A stretch of DNA of 13,301 nucleotides from JAWVZU01 sp033722075 (GCA_033722075.1 JAWVZU010000086.1:1-13301); one strand, 5' to 3'; counted from the stretch's first letter, positions 1-7,716 are shown. The notes: generated by a model not told the origin, from the letters alone. Numbers and translations are program-made.

Positions 1-548
1 AATCGCGCGAGCAGGTTCAGCAGACTCTCGGCGAGTCCATCCGAAAAATACGCATTTTCTTCGGCACCGCTCATGTTCTCGAAGGGCAACACCGCGATGG
101 AGCGCGGCGGGGGCTGGAAGGTCGCTACCGTAGCTTCCGGCCGCGGCTCCGCGTCCTGCCGGGCCGGCGTTGCGGCGGCCTCGGGGGATGCCTCCCGGTT
201 TTCTGGTGTAAAACGATCGGCGGCAAACAGGCCGATTGCGACGACCAGGAGGCCGGCGACGACGATGTTGATCTTCCGACCTGTTTCGGCGTTGCGGGCG
301 GGATCGGGTGCCACCTCGCGATCGCGCTTCAGCCCCTCGGGCGTGAGTTCATAGATCCAGGAAACCGCGATCGCGACCGGCAGGCCGAGCAGAAGGATGA
401 GCAGGATGAATCGCAGCGTCCAGTCGGGCAGGCCCATGAGGCCCACCGCCACATCGGCCACCTGCAGGATCACCCAGCTGCCGACCACATAGAGCAGCGC
501 GACGCGAAAGACGTTGCGCCGTTTCAATTCGGATATGAGGTTGCGCAT
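1..548 (-). CDS. Membrane-anchored TolB-like/TPR protein, N-terminal part (3' end beyond window)
   Basis: This is the first 182 codons of a minus-strand gene that runs off the left edge. The product begins M-R-N-L-I-S-E-L-K-R-R-N-V-F-R-V-A and shares the family N-terminus of the two genes at 5869-9911: a basic ELKRRNVFRVA stretch, then two hydrophobic segments (about residues 16-36 and 45-64), the cytoplasmic-type SWIYELTPEG motif, and a third hydrophobic segment (about 94-108). A Pro/Ala/Glu-rich linker of about 36 residues follows, then the start of a TolB-like N-terminal (FlgO-like) domain, SIAVLPFENMSG...YFSDGLAESLLNLLAR. By comparison with its paralogues it should continue into TPR repeats. 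The ATG at 548-546 is preceded by GGAG at suitable distance. With a basic N-terminus and three helices, the C-terminal part is predicted to be periplasmic. Unlike the other two copies, its linker has no GGGGTCAG palindrome. The exact role of this family is not established. Confidence 0.88.
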   Translation of the reverse strand, partial: MRNLISELKRRNVFRVALLYVVGSWVILQVADVAVGLMGLPDWTLRFILLILLLGLPVAIAVSWIYELTPEGLKRDREVAPDPARNAETGRKINIVVAGLLVVAIGLFAADRFTPENREASPEAAATPARQDAEPRPEATVATFQPPPRSIAVLPFENMSGAEENAYFSDGLAESLLNLLAR

Positions 549-573
549 CCAGGCTCCATCCCAAGGCAGCGCA

Positions 574-579
574 ATGATA
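574..579 (-). promoter_or_regulatory. Possible -10 element (TATCAT) for the TolB/TPR gene at 1-548
   Basis: On the minus strand TATCAT lies 25 nt before the ATG, in the context GGTATCATTGCGC. The paralogue starting at 9911 has the similar GGTATGATGTGCGC at a similar distance from its start. No clear -35 hexamer is visible, so this rests on the -10-like match and the resemblance between paralogues. Confidence 0.3.
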
Positions 580-631
580 CCCCAAGGTCTTACGCTTTGG
601 ATGGGCCCCCGCGCCGCGGCCTTGCTTCGTC

Positions 632-637
632 TACAAT
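632..637 (+). promoter_or_regulatory. Possible -10 element (TACAAT) for the M14 carboxypeptidase
   Basis: TACAAT, one mismatch from the sigma-70 -10 consensus, lies 28 nt before the ATG at 666 in the 117-bp gap between divergent genes. No good -35 was found 16-18 bp upstream, where the sequence is almost pure G+C. The leader would be about 20 nt and carries AGAGGA as a ribosome binding site. Confidence 0.3.
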
Positions 638-665
638 GCCCTGATCGAATTCAGAGGACCCCGCG

Positions 666-1793
666 ATGAACATCTCCAGCGCTTTCGACAGCGGCAATAT
701 CATCTGCGACTCCTGTGACGATCCGTCAAATGTCCAGCTGCGAATTCGAGTCGACAACGAGTCCCATTTTTTCCAGTGGTTTCACTTCCGCGTAACCGGG
801 GCGGCCGACCAGGCCTGTTGTTTTCACCTGACCAACGCCAGCGAGGCGGCCTACCTTGAAGGTTGGGACGATTACCAGGCAGTTGCATCCTATGATCGGG
901 ATCATTGGTTTCGGGTCCCCACGAGTTACGACGATGGGGTCCTGAAGATCGAACATGAGCCCGCCCTGGACTCGGTCTGGTATGCCTATTTCGCTCCGTA
1001 TTCGATGGAGCGTCACCTGGACCTGGTGGCAACAGCGGCGCAGGGTGACGGGGTCCGCTACGAGCATCTGGGTCATACGCTGGACGGTCAGGACATGGAT
1101 CTCCTGGTCATTGGCGAAGAAACTCCGGACAAGCGCAAGTGCTGGTTCATTGCTCGCCAGCATCCGGGCGAGACCATGGCCGAATGGTGGATGGAGGGCT
1201 TCCTGGATCGCCTCCTCGATGCGGATGAGCCGATAGCGCGAGAGCTTCTGAAGAAGGCCGTGTTCTATGTGGTCCCCAATATGAACCCGGACGGTAGCCG
1301 GCGAGGCCACCTGCGGACGAATGCGGTCGGCGTAAACCTCAATCGTGCGTGGTCCGACGCGAGCACGGACCAGAGCCCGGAGGTGTTCTTCGTAAAACAG
1401 CGGATGAAGCAGGCTGGGGTGGATTTCGCGCTCGACGTTCACGGCGACGAGGCGCTGCCTTACAACTTCATCGCCGGCGCCGAGGGGGTTGGCGGATGGA
1501 CGGCTCGGCTGGATCAGCTTACCGAGGCGTTCAAGTCGATGTACGTGACGGCCAACCCCGACTTCCAGACCGAGTTTGGTTATGGGCGCGACGAACCCGG
1601 CTCATCGGATCTGCGCAAGGCCACGGACTACATTGCCGAGACCTTCGATTGCCTGTCGATGACCCTGGAAATGCCGTTCAAGGACAACGCCAATGCGCCG
1701 GATGAAATCACCGGCTGGTCGCCGGCGCGGTGCCGCCTGCTGGGTGCGTCCGTACTCGATCCTCTCTACCGGCTGATCGACGACCTGCGCTAG
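666..1793 (+). CDS. M14-family zinc carboxypeptidase, cytosolic (CCP/AGBL-like) type
   Basis: The 375-residue product has an N-terminal beta-rich domain (about 1-120) of the kind that precedes the catalytic domain in bacterial cytosolic carboxypeptidases, then an M14 peptidase domain. Zinc ligands are visible as ARQHPGETMAEW (H166, E169) and LDVHGDE (H259). Other active-site elements are NPDG (207-210), VNLNRAW (N226, R227) and the general base in MTLEMPF (E335). No signal peptide or membrane segment is seen, so it should act in the cytoplasm, removing C-terminal residues from peptides or proteins. In this family eukaryotic members remove glutamates from tubulin; bacterial substrates are mostly unknown. 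The ATG at 666 follows AGAGGA at normal spacing. The gene is divergent from the gene at 1-548 and 56 bp ahead of iorA, so it may be read with the following operon, although iorA also has its own strong ribosome binding site. Confidence 0.92.
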   Translation: MNISSAFDSGNIICDSCDDPSNVQLRIRVDNESHFFQWFHFRVTGAADQACCFHLTNASEAAYLEGWDDYQAVASYDRDHWFRVPTSYDDGVLKIEHEPALDSVWYAYFAPYSMERHLDLVATAAQGDGVRYEHLGHTLDGQDMDLLVIGEETPDKRKCWFIARQHPGETMAEWWMEGFLDRLLDADEPIARELLKKAVFYVVPNMNPDGSRRGHLRTNAVGVNLNRAWSDASTDQSPEVFFVKQRMKQAGVDFALDVHGDEALPYNFIAGAEGVGGWTARLDQLTEAFKSMYVTANPDFQTEFGYGRDEPGSSDLRKATDYIAETFDCLSMTLEMPFKDNANAPDEITGWSPARCRLLGASVLDPLYRLIDDLR

Positions 1794-1836
1794 CTTCAAC
1801 TGCGAAATTTTGTGCTAGCCTTCGGGAACGGTTGTC

Positions 1837-1845
1837 GAGGGAGGG
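1837..1845 (+). promoter_or_regulatory. Ribosome binding site fixing the iorA start
   Basis: GAGGGAGGG lies 4 nt before the ATG at 1850. It supports this start over the in-frame ATG at 1730, which would add about 40 residues of implausible sequence read through the end of the carboxypeptidase gene. A weak extended -10-like TGCTAGCCT lies at 1813-1821. Confidence 0.75.
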
Positions 1846-1849
1846 CACC

Positions 1850-2311
1850 ATGATCGAATTCACCTTGAATGGTCAATCGGTAAGCAGCGGTGCGCCGGCA
1901 GATACACCGCTGCTATGGGTGATCCGGGACGAGTTCAAGCTCACCGGAACACGGTTCGGCTGTGGCATTGCACAGTGTGGTGCCTGCACCATTCACCTGG
2001 ATGGCAAACCGGTACGCTCCTGCTCGCTACCGCTCAGTGCGGCGTCCGGAAAGACCGTCACGACCATCGAGCAGATGGCGGACGATCACCCGTTGCAGGT
2101 CGCCTGGCTGGAAGTCCAGGTGCCCCAGTGCGGCTACTGCCAGTCGGGTCAGATCATGCAGGCAGCCAAGCTGCTGGAAGACAATCCCGATCCCAGCGAC
2201 GAGGAAATCATCGAGCACATGAACGGCAACCTCTGCCGGTGCATGGCCTATCCCCGAATTCTGGCCGCGGTTCGCAGGGCCGCTGAACTCAACCGGGAGG
2301 CGCAGTCATGA
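1850..2311 (+). CDS. iorA: [2Fe-2S] subunit of a molybdenum hydroxylase (isoquinoline 1-oxidoreductase alpha type)
   Basis: The 153-residue protein carries both iron-sulfur domains of the xanthine oxidase family small subunit. The plant-ferredoxin-like cluster uses C38, C43, C46 (CGIAQCGAC) and C58. The C-terminal helical cluster uses C94 and C97 (QCGYCQSGQ) and C129 and C131 (NLCRCMAYPRI). All eight cysteines are present and the length is typical. It passes electrons from the molybdenum site in IorB to an outside acceptor. It has no signal peptide of its own, so it is likely co-exported with the Tat-signal IorB. Its stop overlaps the iorB start in ATGA (2308-2311), indicating translational coupling. 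Alternative names such as CoxS-like or aldehyde dehydrogenase [2Fe-2S] subunit describe the same fold; the neighbouring iorB decides the name. The true substrate cannot be read from sequence. Confidence 0.93.
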   Translation: MIEFTLNGQSVSSGAPADTPLLWVIRDEFKLTGTRFGCGIAQCGACTIHLDGKPVRSCSLPLSAASGKTVTTIEQMADDHPLQVAWLEVQVPQCGYCQSGQIMQAAKLLEDNPDPSDEEIIEHMNGNLCRCMAYPRILAAVRRAAELNREAQS

Positions 2312-4578
2312 AATTTCGCGACGAGTCACTCCAGGTATCCAGAAGAAACTTCCTCGTCGGTTCGGTGAGCGGCGCGGTGATGATGGCCTTTGCGCCGGCC
2401 GGTCTGGTTGGTTCAGCACGAGCCGCCCTGGCCGAGAAGCAATTCTCCCCGACCGTCTGGTTCACCGTCGACGCCGACGGAAGAACACGGGTCAATATCG
2501 CCAAGGCCGAAATGGGTCAGCACGTCGGAACCGCCCTGGCGCGCGTCGTGGTCGAAGAACTCGGGTCGGATTGGAGCAAGGTCTCCATCGAGCACGTGGA
2601 CACCGACCCGAAGTGGGGCTACATGGTCACCGGCGGGTCCTGGTCCGTGCACACCACCTTCAACCAGCTTTCCCAGGCGGGTGCCGCCGGGCGAATTGCG
2701 CTGGTCGAGGCCGGAGCAAAGATGCTCGGCACGGATCCGGGAAACTGCAGTGTCGAGGCCGGCGTCGTGACCTGCGGCGAAGAGAGCGTGACCTACGGCG
2801 AAATCGTGGCTGCGGGTTCGATCGAACGGACCTTTACGGATGAGGAAATTGCCAAGCTGCCGCTCAAGCCGGCCGAGCAGCGTACCCTGCTCAACAGCGA
2901 CACCAAGGCACTGGATGTGCCGCCCAAGACCGACGGCTCGGCGCAATACGGTATGGACGTCGAACTCCCGGGGATGGTCTATGCGTTTCCGCTCCTGCCC
3001 CCGACCCGCTACGGGAGCAAGGTCGACTCGGTGGACGACAGCAAAGCCAAGAATGTCCCCGGCTACCAGGGTTACGAGATCCTCGAAGATCCCAGTGGAA
3101 CCTTGCAGGGCTGGGTGAGCGTCGTGGCTGACAGTCACTGGGCCGCAAAGAAGGCGGCCGAAGCCCTGGATGTCAGCTGGGAGCCCGGACCGACCGCCGA
3201 GGTGACCGAGGCAGAGATTCTGGGCGAGGGCGAGCGGGTCGCGGCAGATCGCCAGGCCGGCTACCGCTTTGTGGACCACGGCGACATGGATGCGGCGCTG
3301 GAAAAGGCGGACAAGACCATCGAGGCGGTGTATCGGACCGGTACCGCACTGCACTTTACGCTGGAGCCCGCAAATGCGGTCGTCGAACACAAGGATGGAA
3401 CCTGGCACGTTCACGCCGGCAACCAGTGGCAGTCGCTGATCCTGCCGGTGCTGGCCAAGGCGCTTGAGGTTGAAGAATCCGAAATCGTGATTCACCAGTA
3501 CTACCTGGGAGGCGGCTTTGGTCGCCGGCTGTTCGGGGATTACATGATTCCCGCCGCCCTGACCGCCAAGGCCATCGGCAAGCCGGTCAAGATGGTGTTC
3601 GACCGGCCGAGTGACAGTCGCATGGACTGTGTGCGCTCGCCTTCTGTGCAGCACTTCACAGGCTGCTTCAAGGGCGGGAAGTTGCTGGGCATCGAGCATG
3701 GGGTGGCTGCCGGCTGGCCCACAAAGGCCATGGCTCCCGGATTTATGGCCCCCTCCGTCGACGGCCAGGAGGCGGTTATCGACCCGTTTGCCATCAACGG
3801 CTCGGACCATTGGTATACGCTGCTCAACCATCGCGTGCGTGCGGTCAACAACGAACTGGCCCAGAAGACATTTCTGCCCGGCTGGCTGCGGGCCGTCGGC
3901 CCGGGCTGGATCGGCTGGGGCGTCGAGTCTTTCATGGACGAGGTGGCCCACGAACTCGGGGAAGACCCGATCGAATTCCGGCTCAAGCGCCTGGATGGCG
4001 CCGGCCGCAACGTCGGCTCGGATCCGAACAGCGTCGGCGGCGCGAAACGGCTTGCTGCGGTGCTGGAGAAGCTCCGCGACCAATCGGGTTGGGGAAAAGA
4101 TCTCCCCGAAGACGAGGGCATGGGGGTGGCCTGCTGTGGCGGCCAGGAGCGCAACATGCCGACCTGGGTGGGCTGCGTGGCCCACGTGGCCGTAGATCGC
4201 GATACGGGAGAGGTCAAGGTCAGGAAGCTCAGCATGACCATCGACTGCGGCACCCAGGCCCATCCGGACGGCGTGCTGGCTCAGGCTCAGGGGGCGTCCT
4301 TGTGGGGCCTCAGCCTTGCCTTGCATGAAGGCACGCAGTTCGAGGCTGGCCAGGTGAAGGATCGCAATCTGGATTCCTACAAGCCGCTGCGCATGGCCGA
4401 TGTGCCCGAACTGGACATCCAGTTCATCCGCAACGACCACTTCCCGGTCGGGATGGGTGAACCGCCGCTCATCGTCGTCGGGCCGGCGATCGGAAACGCC
4501 ATCTACAACGCGGTCGGCGTTCGCCTTCGCGATCTGCCAATCCGGCCGGAAGCGGTAAAGGCGGCACTTGGAGCGTGA
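2308..4578 (+). CDS. iorB: Molybdopterin-binding subunit of a periplasmic molybdenum hydroxylase (IorB-like)
   Basis: The 756-residue product starts with a twin-arginine signal (VSRRNFLVGS at 10-19, hydrophobic stretch to about 34, likely cleavage near ARA at 37-39), so it is folded with cofactor and exported to the periplasm. The rest matches the IorB branch of the xanthine dehydrogenase large-subunit family, which lacks an FAD subunit. The molybdopterin-contacting glycine loop is YLGGGFGRR (399-407), and the catalytic glutamate is probably E718 in GMGEPP, followed by VGPAIGNAIYNAVGVRLRDLPI-type sequence near the C-terminus. It should hydroxylate an N-heterocycle or aldehyde using water, with electrons leaving through IorA, probably to a cytochrome. 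The segment VFDRPSDSRMDCVRSP (430-445) departs from the WTREDD-type motif I recall for this family, hinting at a different substrate or partner. GGGAGG precedes the ATG. The gene overlaps iorA by 4 bp and deoA by 11 bp. Confidence 0.93.
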   Translation: MKFRDESLQVSRRNFLVGSVSGAVMMAFAPAGLVGSARAALAEKQFSPTVWFTVDADGRTRVNIAKAEMGQHVGTALARVVVEELGSDWSKVSIEHVDTDPKWGYMVTGGSWSVHTTFNQLSQAGAAGRIALVEAGAKMLGTDPGNCSVEAGVVTCGEESVTYGEIVAAGSIERTFTDEEIAKLPLKPAEQRTLLNSDTKALDVPPKTDGSAQYGMDVELPGMVYAFPLLPPTRYGSKVDSVDDSKAKNVPGYQGYEILEDPSGTLQGWVSVVADSHWAAKKAAEALDVSWEPGPTAEVTEAEILGEGERVAADRQAGYRFVDHGDMDAALEKADKTIEAVYRTGTALHFTLEPANAVVEHKDGTWHVHAGNQWQSLILPVLAKALEVEESEIVIHQYYLGGGFGRRLFGDYMIPAALTAKAIGKPVKMVFDRPSDSRMDCVRSPSVQHFTGCFKGGKLLGIEHGVAAGWPTKAMAPGFMAPSVDGQEAVIDPFAINGSDHWYTLLNHRVRAVNNELAQKTFLPGWLRAVGPGWIGWGVESFMDEVAHELGEDPIEFRLKRLDGAGRNVGSDPNSVGGAKRLAAVLEKLRDQSGWGKDLPEDEGMGVACCGGQERNMPTWVGCVAHVAVDRDTGEVKVRKLSMTIDCGTQAHPDGVLAQAQGASLWGLSLALHEGTQFEAGQVKDRNLDSYKPLRMADVPELDIQFIRNDHFPVGMGEPPLIVVGPAIGNAIYNAVGVRLRDLPIRPEAVKAALGA

Positions 4579-5863
4579 CGGTCTGAGCGAGCATCTGATC
4601 AGAACGCCGCAGGACCTGATCCGGATCAAGCGCGACCGGGGTGCCTGGTCGCGTGCGGACATCGCCGATCTGGTGAAAGGCATCACTTCTGCGGCGATCG
4701 ACGATGCGCAGCTGGGCGCGCTGGCCATGGCGGCCTATCTCAATGGCTTGAATTCACGCGAAGTGGCCTCGCTGACGCTCGAAGTCGCCAGTTCGGGACG
4801 GGTCCTGAAATGGGACAAGAGCGGATTGCAGGGGCCGGTTGTGGACAAGCACTCGACCGGCGGGGTGGGCGACACGGTGAGCCTCATTCTCGCTCCGATC
4901 CTCGCCGCGGTGGGCTGTCACGTTCCGATGATTTCGGGGCGCGGACTTGGAATCACCGGGGGCACGCTGGACAAGCTCGAGAGCATCCCCGGTTACAACT
5001 GTTACCCTGATCTGCAGCATTTCGTGGAAACGGTTCAGAAAGTGGGTATGGCCATCGCAGGGGCGGGCCGGCTCGCCCCGGCAGACCGGCGTCTTTACGC
5101 GGTTCGGGATGCGACCGCAACGGTCGATTCCGTCGGCCTCATCACCGCCTCCATCCTCTCGAAGAAACTTGCCGAGGGGCTAGATGCCTTGGTGCTGGAC
5201 GTAAAGTGGGGGAGTGGTGCGGTGAACCGCGACCGGCCTGCTGGAAGAAACCTTTCCGAAAGCCTGCGAGAAGTCGCAGACCTCGCGGGTCTCCCGGTCA
5301 GCATCGTGCTTTCCGAGATGGACCAACCCCTGTCTCCTGCCGTCGGCAATGCTCTCGAGGTCAGGCTGGCAATCGACTATCTCTGCGGCCGCGCGCGGCC
5401 GGAGCGGCTGCATGCGCTGGTGCTTAAGCTTGGAGAAGCGGTGCTCGAGGCCGCAGGGGAATCGGACCGCTTCAGTCAAGTCGAAGCGGCGCTGGAAGAC
5501 GGTTCGGCGGCTGAGGTGTTCGGTCGTTCAGTTGCGGCTATGGGCGGCCCGAGCGACCTGATCAGCAAGCCGGATCAGCACCTGGAGGAAGCTCCCTTGT
5601 CTGCGCCGCTTTGCGCCGACCACTCAGGCCGGATCGAGACCATGGACGCAGCAGCTATCGGCCGGCTTGTGTGCGAGCTCGGTGGCGGCAGAATCCACGC
5701 CGCGGACCGGATCGATCACGCGGTTGGCGTCAGTGAACTGGCCTCTGTCGGTGATCCGGTGGAGTCGGGCCAACCCATCGCCCGGATCCACGTTCGCCAG
5801 GAGCGCGAACTGCACCCGGCCCTCGATCGGCTTCGGGAGGCAATCAGCGTAGCCGAGGAGTAA
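4568..5863 (+). CDS. deoA: Thymidine/pyrimidine-nucleoside phosphorylase
   Basis: The 431-residue protein (E. coli DeoA has about 440) cleaves thymidine or deoxyuridine with phosphate to the free base and deoxyribose 1-phosphate in the cytoplasm. Phosphate and catalytic residues are present: KHSTGG (K94, H95, S96), GDTVSL (S105), MISGRG (S123), GGTLDK (T133), R180 in YAVRDATATVDS, S195 and K199 in LITASILSKK. These match E. coli K84, H85, S86, S95, S113, T123, R171, S186 and K190. Two deviations stand out: the E. coli GLGHTGG is GLGITGG here (H119 to I129), and IIGQTSSLAPAD has become IAGAGRLAPAD, one residue shorter and without Q-T. The C-terminal lobe with MDAAAIGRLVCELGGGR is intact. No ATG or GTG start exists near the conserved N-terminus; the best start is TTG at 4568, inside the end of iorB, 5-8 nt after AAAGGCGG. 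It converges with the gene at 5869, leaving 5 bp. Confidence 0.9.
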   Translation: MERDGLSEHLIRTPQDLIRIKRDRGAWSRADIADLVKGITSAAIDDAQLGALAMAAYLNGLNSREVASLTLEVASSGRVLKWDKSGLQGPVVDKHSTGGVGDTVSLILAPILAAVGCHVPMISGRGLGITGGTLDKLESIPGYNCYPDLQHFVETVQKVGMAIAGAGRLAPADRRLYAVRDATATVDSVGLITASILSKKLAEGLDALVLDVKWGSGAVNRDRPAGRNLSESLREVADLAGLPVSIVLSEMDQPLSPAVGNALEVRLAIDYLCGRARPERLHALVLKLGEAVLEAAGESDRFSQVEAALEDGSAAEVFGRSVAAMGGPSDLISKPDQHLEEAPLSAPLCADHSGRIETMDAAAIGRLVCELGGGRIHAADRIDHAVGVSELASVGDPVESGQPIARIHVRQERELHPALDRLREAISVAEE

Positions 5864-5868
5864 TCCCG

Positions 5869-7716
5869 TCAGTGACAGCGGATGTCCCCGGAATCGGTTC
5901 GTGCGCAGAAATCCGGCCAGCCGACCTCGTCCCAGTAGGCGGGCAGGTTGCGGAGTTCCAGCAGCTCGGCAAATAGCGGAAGCTGCCGCATGCGGGTGAA
6001 CTCCGGCATCCAGTACCATTCGTGGAGATCGCGGCCACGCTTGATCCGTTCGATGACCGCCTCCAGCAAGTCGGTCTCATCGGCGCCGACCGCCGTCAGA
6101 ATCAGCCAGTCCAGCAGGTTCCAGAAGGAGGAGGAGCGGAATCGCTTCAGAGATTCCCGAATCAATGTCTGGTCATCGGGGTTTCGTAAGAGCTCGAGGG
6201 CGCGCTGGATATAAGCCTCAAAATTGCCCAATCCTGGTTCAGAAAGACCCTCAGCCTGTAGCTCGGACACGTAATCGCTCAAGCGACGCAATTCGAGAAT
6301 GGCGAGACCCGTATTGCCCTGGAGCAGATGGATCTGCACCAGGCGCTCACTAATCCACCAGCTGTCGAGCTCTGAACTGGTTGCCAGCGTCAGGGCCTCC
6401 TGCGTGCGCCCGTTCAGGATCAGGGCCGATAGATGGACGTCGAATAGCGGCCCGAGCAACGGATCCATGGCATAGCCGCGCTGGGAAATTTCCAGCATCG
6501 GACCCAGCTGGGCGGTGGCACCGAGGAATTCGGCGTAGTCTTCGAGCAGTTCCGAAGACCGCGGATCGATGGCCATGGCCTGCTCGAACAGTTCGTCGGC
6601 TTCGCGCCAGTTTTCCCGGTCCCGGTGGACGCTGGCCAACGCGGTCAAGGCATCGACGTTGTCCGGGTCCAGTTCCAGGGCGGATTCCGCGGCGACAACC
6701 GCATCGTCGAGTCCTTTCAGTTCGCGTTGCGCTTTGACCTGAAGCGCGATCGCCAGCGCCGCCCAGGCCGGAGCAAATTCAGGATCCAATTCTACTGAGC
6801 GATTCAACGTGGATACCGCATTGTCGAGAGCCCGGTCTCGCAGTTGCGCGCGGCCCTTGAGGTAGAGGTCATAGGCCGCGAGGTCCTTGGTCCGGTTCGG
6901 GACCGAATCGATCGACTCGCCGAGGTTGATCGCGAGCTGCTCGGCAATCGCGGTCGCAATCTCCTCCTGGATCTCGAAGACGTTGACCAGCTGACGGTCG
7001 AAAGTCTCCGACCATAGGTGGAATCCGTTATCGACGCGGATGAGCTGGGCGGTAATGCGGATGTCGTCGCCGGCACTGCGCACGCTGCCCTCCAGGATGT
7101 GATTGACGCCGAGCTTCTCGCCGATGGCCCGAACGTCTTCGGTCCGATCCTTGAAGGCGAAAACCGAGGTGCGCGCGGCGACCGCCAGATCGGGGATCTT
7201 CACCAATGCGTTGATGATCTCTTCGGTCATGCCGTCGGAGAAATATTCCTGCTCCCGGGAATCGCTCATGTTGACGAATGGCAGCACGGCGATGGAGGTT
7301 GCTTGGGTAAAGGGGTCAGGTTCATTTTCCAGCGCGTTGCTAGAGGAAAATGAACCTGACCCCTTTACCTCATCCGTGGAGAGCCGGTCGTAGGCCATCA
7401 GCCCGATGGCGAGTCCGGCTACGACCAAAGTCGCGATGTTGAGCTTCCGTCCGGTTTCTGGCGTGACCGATGCATTTCGGTCGACATCCGTCTCCCGCTT
7501 GATGCCCTCCGGCGTCAACTCGTAGATCCAGGACATGGCCAGCGCAGGCAGGAATCCGATGGCCAGGAGGATGACCACGCCGCGGAGGATTGCGTCCGGG
7601 ACTTCGAACAGCGGGAGAACGGTCTCGGCGACCTGGATGATCAGCCACGAGGCAACGACATAGAAGATCGCCACCCGGAAAACGTTGCGGCGCTTGAGTT
7701 CGTCGAACAGATTCAC
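5869..7716 (-). CDS. Membrane-anchored TolB-like/TPR protein, paralogue 2
   Basis: The 615-residue product has a basic N-terminus (DELKRRNVFRVA), three predicted membrane helices (about 14-36, 44-63, 92-109) with SWIYELTPEG between helices 2 and 3, and a linker of about 28 residues. A TolB-like/FlgO-like domain (about 141-270) starts SIAVLPFVNMSD and includes YFSDGMTEEIINAL and GSVRSAGDDIRITAQLI; TPR-like helices (about 280-450) and a divergent C-terminal part follow. Topology by the positive-inside rule puts the large C-terminal part in the periplasm. The only two cysteines are close to the end (C604, C614) after WDEVGWPDF, a likely disulfide. Related proteins often carry a cyclase or DNA-binding domain; none is seen here. 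The start is GTG (7716-7714) inside the stop of the upstream gene (GTGA), with only a weak ribosome binding site, so translation is probably coupled. Residues 116-137 are encoded by a palindromic REP-like element. The function is not established. Confidence 0.9.
   Translation of the reverse strand: MNLFDELKRRNVFRVAIFYVVASWLIIQVAETVLPLFEVPDAILRGVVILLAIGFLPALAMSWIYELTPEGIKRETDVDRNASVTPETGRKLNIATLVVAGLAIGLMAYDRLSTDEVKGSGSFSSSNALENEPDPFTQATSIAVLPFVNMSDSREQEYFSDGMTEEIINALVKIPDLAVAARTSVFAFKDRTEDVRAIGEKLGVNHILEGSVRSAGDDIRITAQLIRVDNGFHLWSETFDRQLVNVFEIQEEIATAIAEQLAINLGESIDSVPNRTKDLAAYDLYLKGRAQLRDRALDNAVSTLNRSVELDPEFAPAWAALAIALQVKAQRELKGLDDAVVAAESALELDPDNVDALTALASVHRDRENWREADELFEQAMAIDPRSSELLEDYAEFLGATAQLGPMLEISQRGYAMDPLLGPLFDVHLSALILNGRTQEALTLATSSELDSWWISERLVQIHLLQGNTGLAILELRRLSDYVSELQAEGLSEPGLGNFEAYIQRALELLRNPDDQTLIRESLKRFRSSSFWNLLDWLILTAVGADETDLLEAVIERIKRGRDLHEWYWMPEFTRMRQLPLFAELLELRNLPAYWDEVGWPDFCARTDSGDIRCH
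7306..7369. repeat. REP-like inverted repeat, 25-bp perfect arms, inside coding sequence
   Basis: The arms at 7306-7330 and 7345-7369 are perfect reverse complements separated by 14 nt. The core reads GGGGTCAGGTTCATTTTC on the plus strand. It is translated in frame on the minus strand as V-K-G-S-G-S-F-S-S ... E-N-E-P-D-P-F-T (residues 117-137 of the gene at 5869-7716). Both other minus-strand frames hit a stop within the element. The mRNA could form a 25-bp stem. The core resembles the second element at 9480-9558, and from memory resembles GGGGTCAGA palindromes scattered in gammaproteobacterial genomes near REP-associated tyrosine transposases; no such transposase gene lies in this window. 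Confidence 0.93.

Noticed and set aside
726..1442. 238-codon open frame antisense to the carboxypeptidase
   Set aside because: It is a shadow of the M14 gene, with no domain or ribosome binding site to support it.
1789..1819. Two GCTAGC sites flanking the carboxypeptidase stop and the iorA leader
   Set aside because: Six-base palindromes 25 bp apart are too short to support a terminator or operator, and no T-run follows.
1730..1849. Upstream in-frame extension of iorA
   Set aside because: It overlaps the end of the carboxypeptidase gene and adds non-family sequence. The GAGGGAGGG site and conserved M-I-E-F-T-L-N-G start at 1850 are better.
2413..4728. Long open frame (771 codons) antisense to iorB and deoA
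   Set aside because: It is the mirror of a GC-rich coding frame. The sequence is rich in His, Arg and Gly without a recognisable domain, while the plus-strand frame carries clear molybdenum hydroxylase and phosphorylase motifs.
5385..5402. CGGCCGCGCGCGGCCG palindrome in deoA
   Set aside because: It consists of only C and G in a GC-rich coding region and encodes ordinary residues; low complexity explains it.
7018..7393. Plus-strand open frames across the first palindrome
   Set aside because: They are antisense to the TolB-like domain; the repeat simply keeps some plus-strand frames open. No ribosome binding site or family match is visible.
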